Below, in pieces: positions 1 to 8,531 of a DNA stretch of 9,640 nt. This DNA comes from a bacterium (GTDB taxonomy: Bacteria > Desulfobacterota_D > UBA1144), in NCBI GenBank assembly GCA_002701605.2, contig NZWF02000014.1, positions 50,651 through 60,290 of the forward strand. The letters are read 5' to 3'. The notes beneath the pieces were generated by a model. It did not search any database. It was not told the DNA's origin and saw only the letters and a list, made by a program, of their open reading frames with translations. The first letter of the stretch is position 1. Every line of letters starts with the position of its first letter. The translations under genes and the position numbers were made by a program.

Positions 1-156
1 GCTAGCGAAAGGGTAACTAATATGGTAAAAACTATGGACAGTGAGGGTTTTGGTTCATGTTCTAATCACGCAGAATGTGAAGCGGTTTGCCCTAAGGGTA
101 TATCAATTTCTAATATCGCATTAATGAGAAAAAGTTTATTAAAGTCTATAATTTAG
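1..156 (+). CDS. sdhB: Succinate dehydrogenase/fumarate reductase iron-sulfur subunit, C-terminal fragment
   Basis: The reading frame is open from the first base and ends at TAG 154-156, giving the last 51 residues; the start lies outside the window. The fragment contains the pattern CxxxxxCxxxCPKGI (Cys codons at 58, 76 and 88), the C-terminal cluster-binding motif of SdhB/FrdB, preceded by MDSEGFGSC. This wording resembles the Bacteroidota-type subunit more than the proteobacterial one. SdhB passes electrons from the flavoprotein SdhA to the membrane anchor in succinate oxidation (TCA cycle, complex II). sucC starts 13 bases downstream, so the two are probably co-transcribed. The family call is secure; whether the complex works as succinate dehydrogenase or fumarate reductase cannot be told from the fragment, although the sucC neighbour favours the oxidative TCA direction. 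Confidence 0.9.
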   Translation, partial: ASERVTNMVKTMDSEGFGSCSNHAECEAVCPKGISISNIALMRKSLLKSII

Positions 157-169
157 ATAGGGGATTCTT

Positions 170-1327
170 ATGAATATACATGAATATCAAGCTAAAGATC
201 TTTTTAGAAGATTTAAAGTAAATACCTCTGAAGGTAAAGTTTTTGAAAATGAAAACGATGCTGAAGAGTATGCAAAATCACTGGGAGTTGACGAATTTGT
301 TGTTAAGGCTCAAATTCATGCTGGTGGAAGAGGAAAGGCTGGAGGGGTTAAATTGGTAAAAACTCCTGAAGAGGTTAGAGATACAGTCAAACAAATGTTA
401 GGTATGACTTTAGTTACACATCAAACAGGGCCTGAAGGTAAATTAGTTAATAAGGTATATGTTGAAAAATCTTCAACTATCAAAAAAGAATATTATCTAT
501 CATTGGTAACAGATAGATCAACTGAAAAGAATGTAATTATTGCGAGTCCAGAGGGTGGAGTTGACATTGAAAAGGTAGCAGAAGAAACACCAGAAAAGCT
601 TTTAACTCAACCAATTGACCCTGTTGTTGGGATTCAACCTTTTCATATTAGAAAAATTTCATATTTCCTTGGTCTTGATAAAGAACAAACTAAGCAATTA
701 AGTTCTATTATCTCTGGACTATATAATCTTTATACAGAAATGGATTGTGCTTTAGTTGAAGTCAATCCCCTTATAGCAACGAATGAGGGTGAAATTAGAG
801 CATTAGATGCAAAAATTAATTTTGATGATAATGCTGAATTTAGACATAAAGAGTATCCAGAACTCCATGATCCAACTGAGGAAGAGCCACTCGAACTAGA
901 AGCAAAGGAGTGGGGTTTTAGCTTCGTTAAACTTGATGGGAATATTGGATGTCTTGTTAACGGTGCAGGGTTAGCTATGGCTACAATGGATATAATAAAA
1001 TATCATGGTGCAGAACCCGCCAACTTCTTAGATGTTGGAGGTGGAGCATCTGTAGAACAGGTAACTCAAGCATTTAAAATGATCCTTAGTGATGACAATG
1101 TTAAAGCTATATTGGTTAATATTTTTGGTGGAATTATGAAATGTGACACTATAGCTGAAGGTATTATTACTGCCGCTAAAGAAGTTGGAATTGAAGTTCC
1201 GCTTGTTGTTAGACTAGAAGGTACCAATGTAGAGCTAGGGAAGAAAATGTTAGATGATTCTGATTTAAATATCACAACAGCAACTACAATGAAAGAAGCT
1301 GCTTCAACAGTTGTTTCTTTGATTTAG
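170..1327 (+). CDS. sucC: Succinyl-CoA synthetase (ADP-forming) beta subunit
   Basis: This 385-residue protein has the normal length for SucC. It begins [12 protein letters not shown], the standard N-terminus of the ATP-grasp domain, and has the nucleotide-binding stretch [14 protein letters not shown] near residues 50-65, VEVNPLI near 200, and the C-terminal CoA-ligase-like domain with FLDVGGGA and [16 protein letters not shown]. SucC pairs with SucD to convert succinyl-CoA to succinate with formation of ATP (or GTP) in the TCA cycle. The ATG at 170 is preceded by AGGGGA (159-164), a good ribosome binding site. It follows sdhB by 13 bases. The partner sucD, often directly downstream, is absent: the next gene is dnaK after 70 bases. 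The protein looks intact, with no missing motif noticed. Confidence 0.97.
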   Translation: MNIHEYQAKDLFRRFKVNTSEGKVFENENDAEEYAKSLGVDEFVVKAQIHAGGRGKAGGVKLVKTPEEVRDTVKQMLGMTLVTHQTGPEGKLVNKVYVEKSSTIKKEYYLSLVTDRSTEKNVIIASPEGGVDIEKVAEETPEKLLTQPIDPVVGIQPFHIRKISYFLGLDKEQTKQLSSIISGLYNLYTEMDCALVEVNPLIATNEGEIRALDAKINFDDNAEFRHKEYPELHDPTEEEPLELEAKEWGFSFVKLDGNIGCLVNGAGLAMATMDIIKYHGAEPANFLDVGGGASVEQVTQAFKMILSDDNVKAILVNIFGGIMKCDTIAEGIITAAKEVGIEVPLVVRLEGTNVELGKKMLDDSDLNITTATTMKEAASTVVSLI

Positions 1328-1354
1328 TTGTAATTTTCTTGACAACTTTTTTTT
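1326..1354 (+). terminator. Weak intrinsic terminator candidate after sucC
   Basis: AGTTGT (1326-1331) can pair with ACAACT (1342-1347) across a 10-base loop, and a run of eight T follows (1347-1354). The layout is that of a Rho-independent terminator, but the stem is only 6 bp and AT-rich, so termination would be leaky. It begins in the sucC stop codon. It overlaps the TTGACA box proposed as a dnaK promoter, so both readings may not hold. Confidence 0.35.
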
Positions 1355-1366
1355 AATGATTAGCTT
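1339..1366 (+). promoter_or_regulatory. Possible promoter for the dnaK operon
   Basis: A perfect -35 hexamer TTGACA (1339-1344) is followed after 16 bases by TAGCTT (1361-1366), which matches only three positions of TATAAT. The site lies in the 70-base gap before dnaK. No CIRCE element (TTAGCACTC/GAGTGCTAA) and no convincing sigma-32 promoter was found, so no heat-shock control can be read here. A strong Shine-Dalgarno sequence, GGAGGT (1384-1389), lies 8 bases before the dnaK ATG. Confidence 0.3.
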
Positions 1367-1373
1367 GAAATAA

Positions 1374-3305
<1,932 letters not shown>

Positions 3306-3341
3306 TTGAAAAACTCATTATTAGTGTTACGATATGTGACT

Positions 3342-3587
3342 ATGAAAAAAGATATTCACCCAGTTTCTCGTAAGGTTTTATTTAAAGACATTACAACTGA
3401 TCAAAACTATATAATCGAGTCTTCTGTTGAAACAGATGAAAAAGTCACCCATGAAGGTGATGAATATCCTTTGGTGAAAATAGAGATATCTAGTTCTTCA
3501 CATCCTTTTTATTCAGGAAAAGAACGATCTGGTGGAACTACTGGTAGAATTGAGAAGTTTAATAAAAAATATAATATAAAAAAGTAA
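3342..3587 (+). CDS. rpmE2: 50S ribosomal protein L31, type B (zinc-free)
   Basis: I set the start at ATG 3342, giving 81 residues beginning MKKDIHP, the conserved N-terminus of type B L31. An in-frame TTG at 3306 would add 12 residues that do not fit the family. Other family marks are the RKVLFKD stretch, YPLVKIEISSSSHPFYSGK in the middle, and a C-terminal GRIEKFNKKYNI. There are no cysteines, so this is the C-minus form that does not bind zinc. L31 sits on the large subunit near the bridge to the small subunit. No clear Shine-Dalgarno site precedes the ATG. The gene sits between dnaK and a gamma-carbonic-anhydrase gene that begins 3 bases after its stop, so translation is probably coupled. 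Confidence 0.93.
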   Translation: MKKDIHPVSRKVLFKDITTDQNYIIESSVETDEKVTHEGDEYPLVKIEISSSSHPFYSGKERSGGTTGRIEKFNKKYNIKK

Positions 3588-3590
3588 ATC

Positions 3591-4157
3591 ATGTCTAGAG
3601 TTGTAGTTGGACAAAATCCTCTTTATAAAGATATTAACCACAATTTAACTTTAAAACCAAATATTCATAGCTCAGTCTTCGTGGCTCCAGATTCAAAAAT
3701 AATTGGTAATGTTGAGATAGGTCCAGATTCTTCTATATGGTATAAAACAGTTTTAAGAGGAGATAATAACTATATAAAAATTGGAAGCAGAACCAATATT
3801 CAAGATGGAACAATAATCCATATAGATTCAAAAAAATTTCCTACTCATATTGAGAATGATGTAACAATTGGACATGGATGTATAATCCATGCATGTACCA
3901 TCAGAAGTAGAATTTTAATTGGTATGGGTGCAATAGTTTTAGATGGTGCTGAAATTAGGTGTAATACAATTGTAGCTGCTGGTTCACTTGTACCACCTGG
4001 AATGTATTTAGAGCCTGGTCATTTATATATGGGTTCTCCTTGCAAGAAAATTAGGCCAATTAATGAAGAGGACTATAAGATGATAATGGAGTCATCATCT
4101 AATTATGTTCAAAACGGTCTGAAACATAAGGAATTCAATGAAAATAGCAGCAGTTGA
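3591..4157 (+). CDS. Gamma-class carbonic anhydrase family protein (left-handed beta-helix)
   Basis: A 188-residue protein of the gamma-carbonic anhydrase/YrdA group. Hexapeptide repeats run from about residue 25 to 150, and the family stretches WYKTVLRGD, NIQDGTIIH, TIGHGCIIHAC and LIGMGAIVLDGA are all present. The three histidines that bind the metal in Methanosarcina Cam have clear equivalents at His77, His95 and His100, with the same spacing of five between the last two. Arg56, Asp58, Gln71 and Asp72 match other conserved active-site positions. The protein is expected to be a cytoplasmic trimer; no signal peptide is seen. Many family members show weak or no carbonic anhydrase activity, so activity is not assured. 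The gene starts 3 bases after rpmE and its last 20 bases overlap the next gene. Confidence 0.9.
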   Translation: MSRVVVGQNPLYKDINHNLTLKPNIHSSVFVAPDSKIIGNVEIGPDSSIWYKTVLRGDNNYIKIGSRTNIQDGTIIHIDSKKFPTHIENDVTIGHGCIIHACTIRSRILIGMGAIVLDGAEIRCNTIVAAGSLVPPGMYLEPGHLYMGSPCKKIRPINEEDYKMIMESSSNYVQNGLKHKEFNENSSS

Positions 4158-5049
4158 TTTAGGTACAAATGCTTTTAGAGTCTTAATCCAAGAAAAAGAT
4201 CAAAAATCATATTTTAATATTCTAAAATATAGAGAAATAGTTGGCTTAGGTAAACATTTGAATTCTGACAATGAACTCAGATTAACAAAGAAATACTATT
4301 CAACTTTGAACAAGATATTTTTATTATTAAAAAAATATAATGTAGAAAAGGTAAAAATTGTTGGAACTAGTGTTTTTAGAGATGCTACTAACAAGAAACA
4401 AATTAAATCTGAGTTTTTTTCAAAATGGAAATATAAACTTAATATTATATCTCCCAAGGTTGAAGCAGAACTCACTGCTAAGGGTGCGATATCTAAATTT
4501 AAAAAAAATGATAAATATCTTGTAGTTGATATCGGTGGTGGTAGTACAGAATTAGTATTAGTTATAGATGATAATGTTTCTTCTTACATCTCACTTAATA
4601 TAGGGGTCGTTAAGATGTTAAAAAAATTTAAAAACTATAATGAATATCCTATAAATGAATTAACCAAAATATCAGAATATGTAGACAATTTCTTAATTTC
4701 TAATAAAATTAATAAGCAATTCTTAAATAATGATTTTCATATTATAATGAATGCTGGCACTCCAACAACATTAGCAGCAATAGATTTAAAAATGGAACAA
4801 TACGATGAAAAAAAAATCTCAGGTCACAAGATGAGTCTAGCTAAAACATATAAAATATTAAATCTTTTATCCAAGATTAGTTGGAGAGAAAGATTAAATA
4901 TTGTAGGTCTAGAGAAAGGGAGAGAGAAAGTTATAGTATTTGGGATTATAATCTTGATAAAAATAGTTGAGTTTTTTAACAAAAAAAATTATTTGGTATC
5001 AGATTCTGGAGTATTAGAGGGTATTTTTGAAAAATACTTTGAAATTTAA
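4138..5049 (+). CDS. Ppx/GppA family phosphatase (exopolyphosphatase-like, short form)
   Basis: A 303-residue protein of the actin-fold Ppx/GppA phosphatases. It has the first phosphate loop AAVDLGTNAFRVLI (residues 4-17), VEAELTAKGA containing the conserved glutamate region, the second loop VVDIGGGSTELVLV, and GTPTTLAAID in the second half. It covers only the two-lobed catalytic core and lacks the extra C-terminal HD-like domain of E. coli Ppx and GppA. Members hydrolyse polyphosphate ends or the gamma phosphate of pppGpp; these cannot be told apart here. The ATG at 4138 has AAGGA at 4128-4132 and overlaps the preceding gene by 20 bases, implying coupled translation. The gene is very A-rich, with runs of eight or nine A at 4501, 4808 and 4981. 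grpE follows 34 bases later. Confidence 0.88.
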   Translation: MKIAAVDLGTNAFRVLIQEKDQKSYFNILKYREIVGLGKHLNSDNELRLTKKYYSTLNKIFLLLKKYNVEKVKIVGTSVFRDATNKKQIKSEFFSKWKYKLNIISPKVEAELTAKGAISKFKKNDKYLVVDIGGGSTELVLVIDDNVSSYISLNIGVVKMLKKFKNYNEYPINELTKISEYVDNFLISNKINKQFLNNDFHIIMNAGTPTTLAAIDLKMEQYDEKKISGHKMSLAKTYKILNLLSKISWRERLNIVGLEKGREKVIVFGIIILIKIVEFFNKKNYLVSDSGVLEGIFEKYFEI

Positions 5050-5083
5050 TTTTTAATGACTATATTATCACTGGAGATTGGCA

Positions 5084-5797
5084 ATGTCAGAAAGAAAAGA
5101 AGAAGACTTAAAGGAAGAAGTTAATTCGTCAGAGAAAGAAAGTGAAATTACTAAGGACACGAAAATTTCAGTTTCCAATATAGATGATTTAGTTAATTTA
5201 TTAGCGAAATCTGATTGTAAAGTTTCTAAATATGATGGAAATTTCAATGCTTTTAAAATTGATTTTCCCTCTGATAAAGATGGTACAAATCTTTTTTTTC
5301 ATTTAGATGATTCAGAAGATGCCGAGTCATATTTGAGTCTTACAGAGGATTTAGAAAAAGCAAAAAAAGCTCTCGATGAGAAAATTTATAGATTAGCTGC
5401 AGAATTTGAAAACTACAAAAAAAGAAGTATTTCTGATAGAGATCAATCGGTATCATATGCTAAAGAAAATCTCTTCAAAGACTTGCTTTACTTTTTTGAC
5501 AATTTTGAAAGAGGTATGGAATTATATAAAGAGTCTTCAGAAAAAACTGATTTTTACAAAGGAATGACAGCAGTTCTGAAAGAGTTTGAAAAATTTATCG
5601 AAAAAAATAATTTTACTAAAATAGAGGTAAAATTAGGTGATTCATTTGATCCTCTGGAGCACCAAGCTATAGATAAGAAAAGTTCTGGTGAATATGATGA
5701 AAATAAAATATTAGAAATAATTCAGAATGGTTATAGGTTAGAAGACAAACTAGTAAGACCAGTAATGGTTATCGTATCCTCAGGAGAAAATAAATGA
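5084..5797 (+). CDS. grpE: Nucleotide exchange factor GrpE with an extra N-terminal segment
   Basis: The start is ATG 5084, with CTGGAG (5071-5076) 7 bases upstream; an in-frame TTG at 5078 is too close to that site. The 237-residue protein has the long dimerising helix with [10 protein letters not shown] at 105-114, [11 protein letters not shown], and the C-terminal beta domain with [12 protein letters not shown] and a closing [21 protein letters not shown]. GrpE releases ADP from DnaK. It is longer than the usual 180-200 residues: a charged tail (1-27) is followed by residues 28-76, which look like a small folded unit with alternating hydrophobic and polar positions ([15 protein letters not shown], then [20 protein letters not shown]). 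I do not recognise that unit. The stop overlaps the dnaJ start as ATGA. Confidence 0.95.
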   Translation: MSERKEEDLKEEVNSSEKESEITKDTKISVSNIDDLVNLLAKSDCKVSKYDGNFNAFKIDFPSDKDGTNLFFHLDDSEDAESYLSLTEDLEKAKKALDEKIYRLAAEFENYKKRSISDRDQSVSYAKENLFKDLLYFFDNFERGMELYKESSEKTDFYKGMTAVLKEFEKFIEKNNFTKIEVKLGDSFDPLEHQAIDKKSSGEYDENKILEIIQNGYRLEDKLVRPVMVIVSSGENK

Positions 5798-6843
5798 GTT
5801 CCAAAGATTACTATTCAGTTTTAGGTGTCAATAAGTCTTCATCTGAGGATGAAATCAAAAAAGCTTATAAAAAATTGGCACTTAAATATCATCCTGATAG
5901 AAATAAAAATGATAAAAAAGCCGAAGAAAAATTTAAAGAGATTAATGAGGCATATCAAGTTTTGGGTGATTCTGAGAGAAAGAATCAATATGATACATTC
6001 GGTACTGCTGGTCCTCAGGGTGGTTTCCCTGGTGGTGGGTTCTCCGGATCCGGAATCCCTGATATTGAAGACCTTATAAATGATTTTTTTGGTCAAGGTA
6101 GAAGGGGTGGTGGAAGAAGTCGCTCAAGTTCTGAGCCCACAAGGTATAAAGGTAGAGATTTAAGATATGAGGTTGTCTTAGATTTTAATGAGGCTGTTAT
6201 TGGCACAAAGAAAAATGTTGCTATCAGAAGAGCAAAAACATATAAAACTTGTAATGCATGTAACGGTGCAGGTGAAGTAAATTATTCACAAGGTTTCTTT
6301 TCTGTAAGTAGATCTTGCGGATCCTGTGGGGGAGCTGGTGCTTTTTCTGAATCAACCGAAAATAAAAATGTTGAAGTTAAAATTCCGCCTGGAGTTGATA
6401 ATGGTACAAGACTTAGAGTCAGATCTGAAGGTGATGCTGGAATAAATGGTGGTCCAAGCGGAGACTTATATGTTGATATATTAGTAAAAGACCATCCTTT
6501 TTTCAAAAGAGAAGAAGAGAACATAATGTGCGAAGTACCCATAAGTATTCCTCAAGCTGTTCTTGGGGGTAAAATCGATATACCAACCTTAGAAGGGAAA
6601 TCTGAGTTAAAAATTCCTCCTGGAGTTCAACCAGGACAGATGATGAGATTGAAGGGTAAGGGAATCAAGTCTCTTAATTCAAATTCTCATGGGGATCTTT
6701 ATGTTAAGTTGGAGCTAGTAATACCTAAAACAGTCTCATCTAAACAAAAGAAACTGATGCAAGATTTTCAAAAAGAAGTAGATAAAGAAGCTAAAAATCC
6801 TTTTTCAGAATATTTAGGAAAAATTAAGGATTTTTTTAACTAA
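5794..6843 (+). CDS. dnaJ: Co-chaperone DnaJ (Hsp40) with a halved zinc-finger region
   Basis: A 349-residue DnaJ. The J domain (1-70) has the HPD triad at 33-35, which triggers ATP hydrolysis by DnaK. A Gly/Phe-rich linker covers about 70-107, followed by two beta-sandwich substrate domains from about 120 to 335. The cysteine-rich domain is reduced: only two CxxCxGxG motifs remain, CNACNGAG (153-160) and CGSCGGAG (175-182). The text between them, [15 protein letters not shown], lines up with the segment between motifs II and III of E. coli DnaJ, so motifs I and IV (zinc site 1) are the ones missing and zinc site 2 is kept. Length is about 25 residues below the usual 375. Translation is coupled to grpE through an ATGA overlap. 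The gene ends directly against the convergent gene on the other strand. Confidence 0.96.
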   Translation: MSSKDYYSVLGVNKSSSEDEIKKAYKKLALKYHPDRNKNDKKAEEKFKEINEAYQVLGDSERKNQYDTFGTAGPQGGFPGGGFSGSGIPDIEDLINDFFGQGRRGGGRSRSSSEPTRYKGRDLRYEVVLDFNEAVIGTKKNVAIRRAKTYKTCNACNGAGEVNYSQGFFSVSRSCGSCGGAGAFSESTENKNVEVKIPPGVDNGTRLRVRSEGDAGINGGPSGDLYVDILVKDHPFFKREEENIMCEVPISIPQAVLGGKIDIPTLEGKSELKIPPGVQPGQMMRLKGKGIKSLNSNSHGDLYVKLELVIPKTVSSKQKKLMQDFQKEVDKEAKNPFSEYLGKIKDFFN

Positions 6844-7116
6844 TTAACCCCCTGCTATGGCTGGTATTATTGACACAATATCTTCATCTTTGATTTCAGT
6901 CTCGGGACCATTTAAGAATCTAATGTCTTCATCGTTAACATAAATATTTATAAATTTCCTTATTGAACCATCTTCATCACACAATCTATCTTTAATTCCT
7001 GGAAATTGTGATTCAAGATCTTCAACCATCCCCAATATATTAGTTGATGAAGTATTAACCTCATCTTTTTCATTAGTTAACCTTCTTAATGGTGTTGGTA
7101 TTCTAACATTTGCCAT
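6844..7116 (-). CDS. Ubiquitin-like sulfur carrier protein (MoaD/ThiS/CysO family; MetO candidate)
   Basis: A 90-residue beta-grasp protein ending Ala-Gly-Gly. The exposed C-terminal Gly-Gly is what an E1-like enzyme adenylates and converts to a thiocarboxylate in this family. The stretches VRIPTPLRRLT, FPGIKDRL, KFINIYVNDEDIRF and SIIPAIAGG closely resemble mycobacterial CysO (from memory), more than molybdopterin MoaD. The ATG at 7116 has the strong ribosome site AAGGAGC (7123-7129), which overlaps the stop codon of the upstream PLP-enzyme gene; the gap is 11 bases, so the two are co-expressed. With the SAM-II-like leader this fits MetO, the sulfur donor in thiocarboxylate-dependent homocysteine synthesis. 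No E1-like activating enzyme or JAMM protease gene is in the window. A cysteine-synthesis role like that of CysO remains possible. Confidence 0.9.
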   Translation of the reverse strand: MANVRIPTPLRRLTNEKDEVNTSSTNILGMVEDLESQFPGIKDRLCDEDGSIRKFINIYVNDEDIRFLNGPETEIKDEDIVSIIPAIAGG

Positions 7117-7127
7117 AATTTTGCTCC

Positions 7128-8357
7128 TTAATATTGTATATTATCAAAATCCTCCAATTTTGGATTAATTGTGTAAGGACTTTTAATGTTTCCTACTAAA
7201 GGGTCTTGAGTTTTAAGACCATTCCCAGTAATTATTAGAACTAAATCCTCATCTCGAGATATTTGTCCATTTTCGATCATCTTTTTTGCACACCCAAGTG
7301 TAACACCACCTGCTGTTTCTGTGAAAATTCCTTCAGTTTCAGCTAATAATTTCATAGCCTCTACTATCTCTTCATCAGTAACTTCTTCAGAATATGAATT
7401 TATACCTCTCATTAGGTTTATAGCATTTAGTCCATCCGCAGGATTGCCGATAGCCAGAGACTTTGCAATGGTATCAGGTTTTACTGGTTTAAATGTTTCC
7501 CAATCATTTTTTATAGCGGTTGAAATTGGTGAGCAGCCTGATGCCTGAGCTCCATAAATTTTCGTTCCAACATCTTCTACAAAACCTAAGTTTACAAATT
7601 CTTGGACCGATTTATATATCTTTGTTAAAAGTGATCCAGAGGCCATACAACAAACAATATTCTTTGGAGCTTTCCATCCTAGCTGTTCTATTATCTCATA
7701 TCCTACAGTCTTTGATCCTTCTGCATAATAAGTCCTCAAATTAATATTTACAAAACCCCATTTTTTTGAGCCTAAAACCTCTGTGCACAGCCTATTTACT
7801 TCATCGTAATTTCCATGAACCGCTACAACATTTTTACCATAGATGGATGTTGCCATTATCTTTGCTTCTTCAAGATTTGATGGAATAAAGATAAAACTAT
7901 TAAGATTTGCAGATGCTGAATGTGCTGCAACTGAATTTGCCAAATTACCTGTAGATGCACAACCCACAGTGTCGTATCCTAGTTCTTTTGCCTTAGAAAG
8001 AGCCACTGCAACAACTCTATCCTTAAAAGATAATGATGGAAAGTTTACCCCATCATTTTTAATGTATAAATTTTTCACACCTAAAACTTTTGCAAGATTG
8101 TCTGCTTTGATAAGGGGAGTGAAGCCAGTATTTAAACCAACTGAGGGCTCGTTATCAATAGGTAATAATTCTTTATATCTCCACATATTTTTTTGTCTAA
8201 GTGAAATTTTTTCGATTGTTAGGTTTTTTTTGATATTGTCATAATCATAATTAGGCTCCAGAGGGCCAAAACAATCATCACAAACATATAGAGCCTGTTT
8301 TTCATATTCACAAGCCGGACTACAATCCATACATTTTAAACAAGTTACAAAAGACAT
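7128..8357 (-). CDS. thrC: Threonine-synthase-family PLP enzyme, probably O-phosphohomoserine-dependent homocysteine synthase (MetM-like)
   Basis: I take ATG 8357 as the start (409 residues): it has GGTAGGTG just upstream (8363-8370), while the in-frame TTG at 8372 does not. An N-terminal zinc ribbon has CLKC (6-9) and CDDC (26-29). The PLP lysine is Lys112 in LSFKDR, and the phosphate-cup loop ASTGN is at 134-138. The family includes threonine synthase, which acts on O-phosphohomoserine. Three points argue for a methionine role: it is followed after 11 bases by a sulfur carrier, its leader carries a SAM-II-like riboswitch, and metH is in the divergent unit. A MetM/MetO pair reported in Streptomyces makes homocysteine from O-phosphohomoserine this way. 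The symbol thrC marks the family only; plain threonine synthase is the alternative. Confidence 0.9.
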   Translation of the reverse strand: MSFVTCLKCMDCSPACEYEKQALYVCDDCFGPLEPNYDYDNIKKNLTIEKISLRQKNMWRYKELLPIDNEPSVGLNTGFTPLIKADNLAKVLGVKNLYIKNDGVNFPSLSFKDRVVAVALSKAKELGYDTVGCASTGNLANSVAAHSASANLNSFIFIPSNLEEAKIMATSIYGKNVVAVHGNYDEVNRLCTEVLGSKKWGFVNINLRTYYAEGSKTVGYEIIEQLGWKAPKNIVCCMASGSLLTKIYKSVQEFVNLGFVEDVGTKIYGAQASGCSPISTAIKNDWETFKPVKPDTIAKSLAIGNPADGLNAINLMRGINSYSEEVTDEEIVEAMKLLAETEGIFTETAGGVTLGCAKKMIENGQISRDEDLVLIITGNGLKTQDPLVGNIKSPYTINPKLEDFDNIQY

Positions 8358-8362
8358 AATAA

Positions 8363-8370
8363 CACCTACC
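8363..8370 (-). promoter_or_regulatory. Ribosome binding site of the ThrC/MetM-like gene
   Basis: Read on the minus strand this is GGTAGGTG, with its AGGTG core 5 bases before ATG 8357. It decides the start in favour of 8357 over the TTG at 8372. It lies outside the riboswitch-like aptamer, about 40 bases downstream of it. Confidence 0.6.
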
Positions 8371-8391
8371 AAAAATGTAACTCGAAGAGGA

Positions 8392-8411
8392 AAGATTTTA
8401 GATCAAATCTT
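8392..8411 (-). promoter_or_regulatory. Leader hairpin overlapping the riboswitch-like aptamer (possible expression platform)
   Basis: AAGATTT and AAATCTT form a 7-bp stem around a 6-base loop. On the minus-strand RNA a further GAG/CUC pairing (8413-8415 with 8387-8389) can form across a 2x2 internal loop. The upper strand shares bases with the 3' strand of the aptamer's P2 helix (8410-8416), so this hairpin and the ligand-bound pseudoknot would compete. No U-run follows, so it is not a typical terminator. The regulatory role is inferred from position only. Confidence 0.4.
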
Positions 8412-8463
8412 AACTCCGTTTAGCATTTATTTTAAGTCGTTGCAAGTAGAGTTAAATGACGAC
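8410..8463 (-). ncRNA. SAM-II-like riboswitch aptamer
   Basis: Read 5'->3' on the minus strand the 54 bases fold as an H-type pseudoknot. P1 is GUCGU (8463-8459) with ACGAC (8440-8436). P2 is UUAACUC (8455-8449), inside the P1 loop, with GAGUUAA (8416-8410). A 19-base A-rich loop joins P1 to P2. The unpaired or conserved segments AUUUAAC, CUUGCAACG, AUAAAUGCUAAA and GGAG match, from memory, the SAM-II consensus and the Sargasso Sea SAM-II crystal construct almost block by block and in the same order. SAM-II binds S-adenosylmethionine and shuts off methionine-synthesis genes. It stands 53 bases before the ThrC/MetM-like ATG, directly downstream of a promoter-like pair. SAM-V shares the binding core and is the main alternative. 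Confidence 0.85.
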
Positions 8464-8469
8464 AATTTA

Positions 8470-8497
8470 ATTATAGTTGATAGGACAAAAAAAACAA
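8470..8497 (-). promoter_or_regulatory. Promoter candidate for the riboswitch/ThrC-like/sulfur-carrier unit
   Basis: On the minus strand TTGTTT (8497-8492) is followed after 16 bases by a perfect TATAAT (8475-8470). Transcription would begin near 8463, the first base of the SAM-II-like aptamer. The match between predicted start and aptamer edge supports both calls. Confidence 0.55.
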
Positions 8498-8519
8498 CAT
8501 TCAGTATTAAAACTAAAGG

Positions 8520-8525
8520 TATAAT
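8520..8525 (+). promoter_or_regulatory. -10 box candidate for the hydrolase-metH unit
   Basis: A perfect TATAAT ends 6 bases before the ATG at 8532. Used as a -10 box it would start the RNA at or beside the A of the start codon, giving a leaderless message. No good -35 hexamer lies 15-19 bases upstream. A weak AAGG at 8516-8519 is the only Shine-Dalgarno-like sequence and is far from the ATG. Confidence 0.3.
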
Positions 8526-8531
8526 AAGAAT

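Noticed and set aside
1364..1370. CTTGAAA as a sigma-32 -35 element before dnaK
   Set aside because: No CCCCAT-like -10 follows, and the spacing would run into the Shine-Dalgarno site.
3306..3341. TTG start giving a 93-residue L31
   Set aside because: The extra 12 residues do not fit the family; MKKDIHP at 3342 is the conserved type B start.
5039..5066. TTGAAA-N16-TATATT as an internal promoter for grpE
   Set aside because: Transcription would start inside the grpE ribosome site; such hexamers are common by chance in DNA this AT-rich.
5078..5083. TTG start two codons ahead of grpE ATG
   Set aside because: It leaves no usable spacing to the CTGGAG site, which is well placed for ATG 5084.
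7843..8244. Plus-strand open frame of 133 codons
   Set aside because: It lies wholly antisense to the well-supported ThrC-like gene and shows no family motif.
8358..8372. TTG start adding five residues to the ThrC-like enzyme
   Set aside because: The ribosome site GGTAGGTG lies inside this stretch, directly before ATG 8357.
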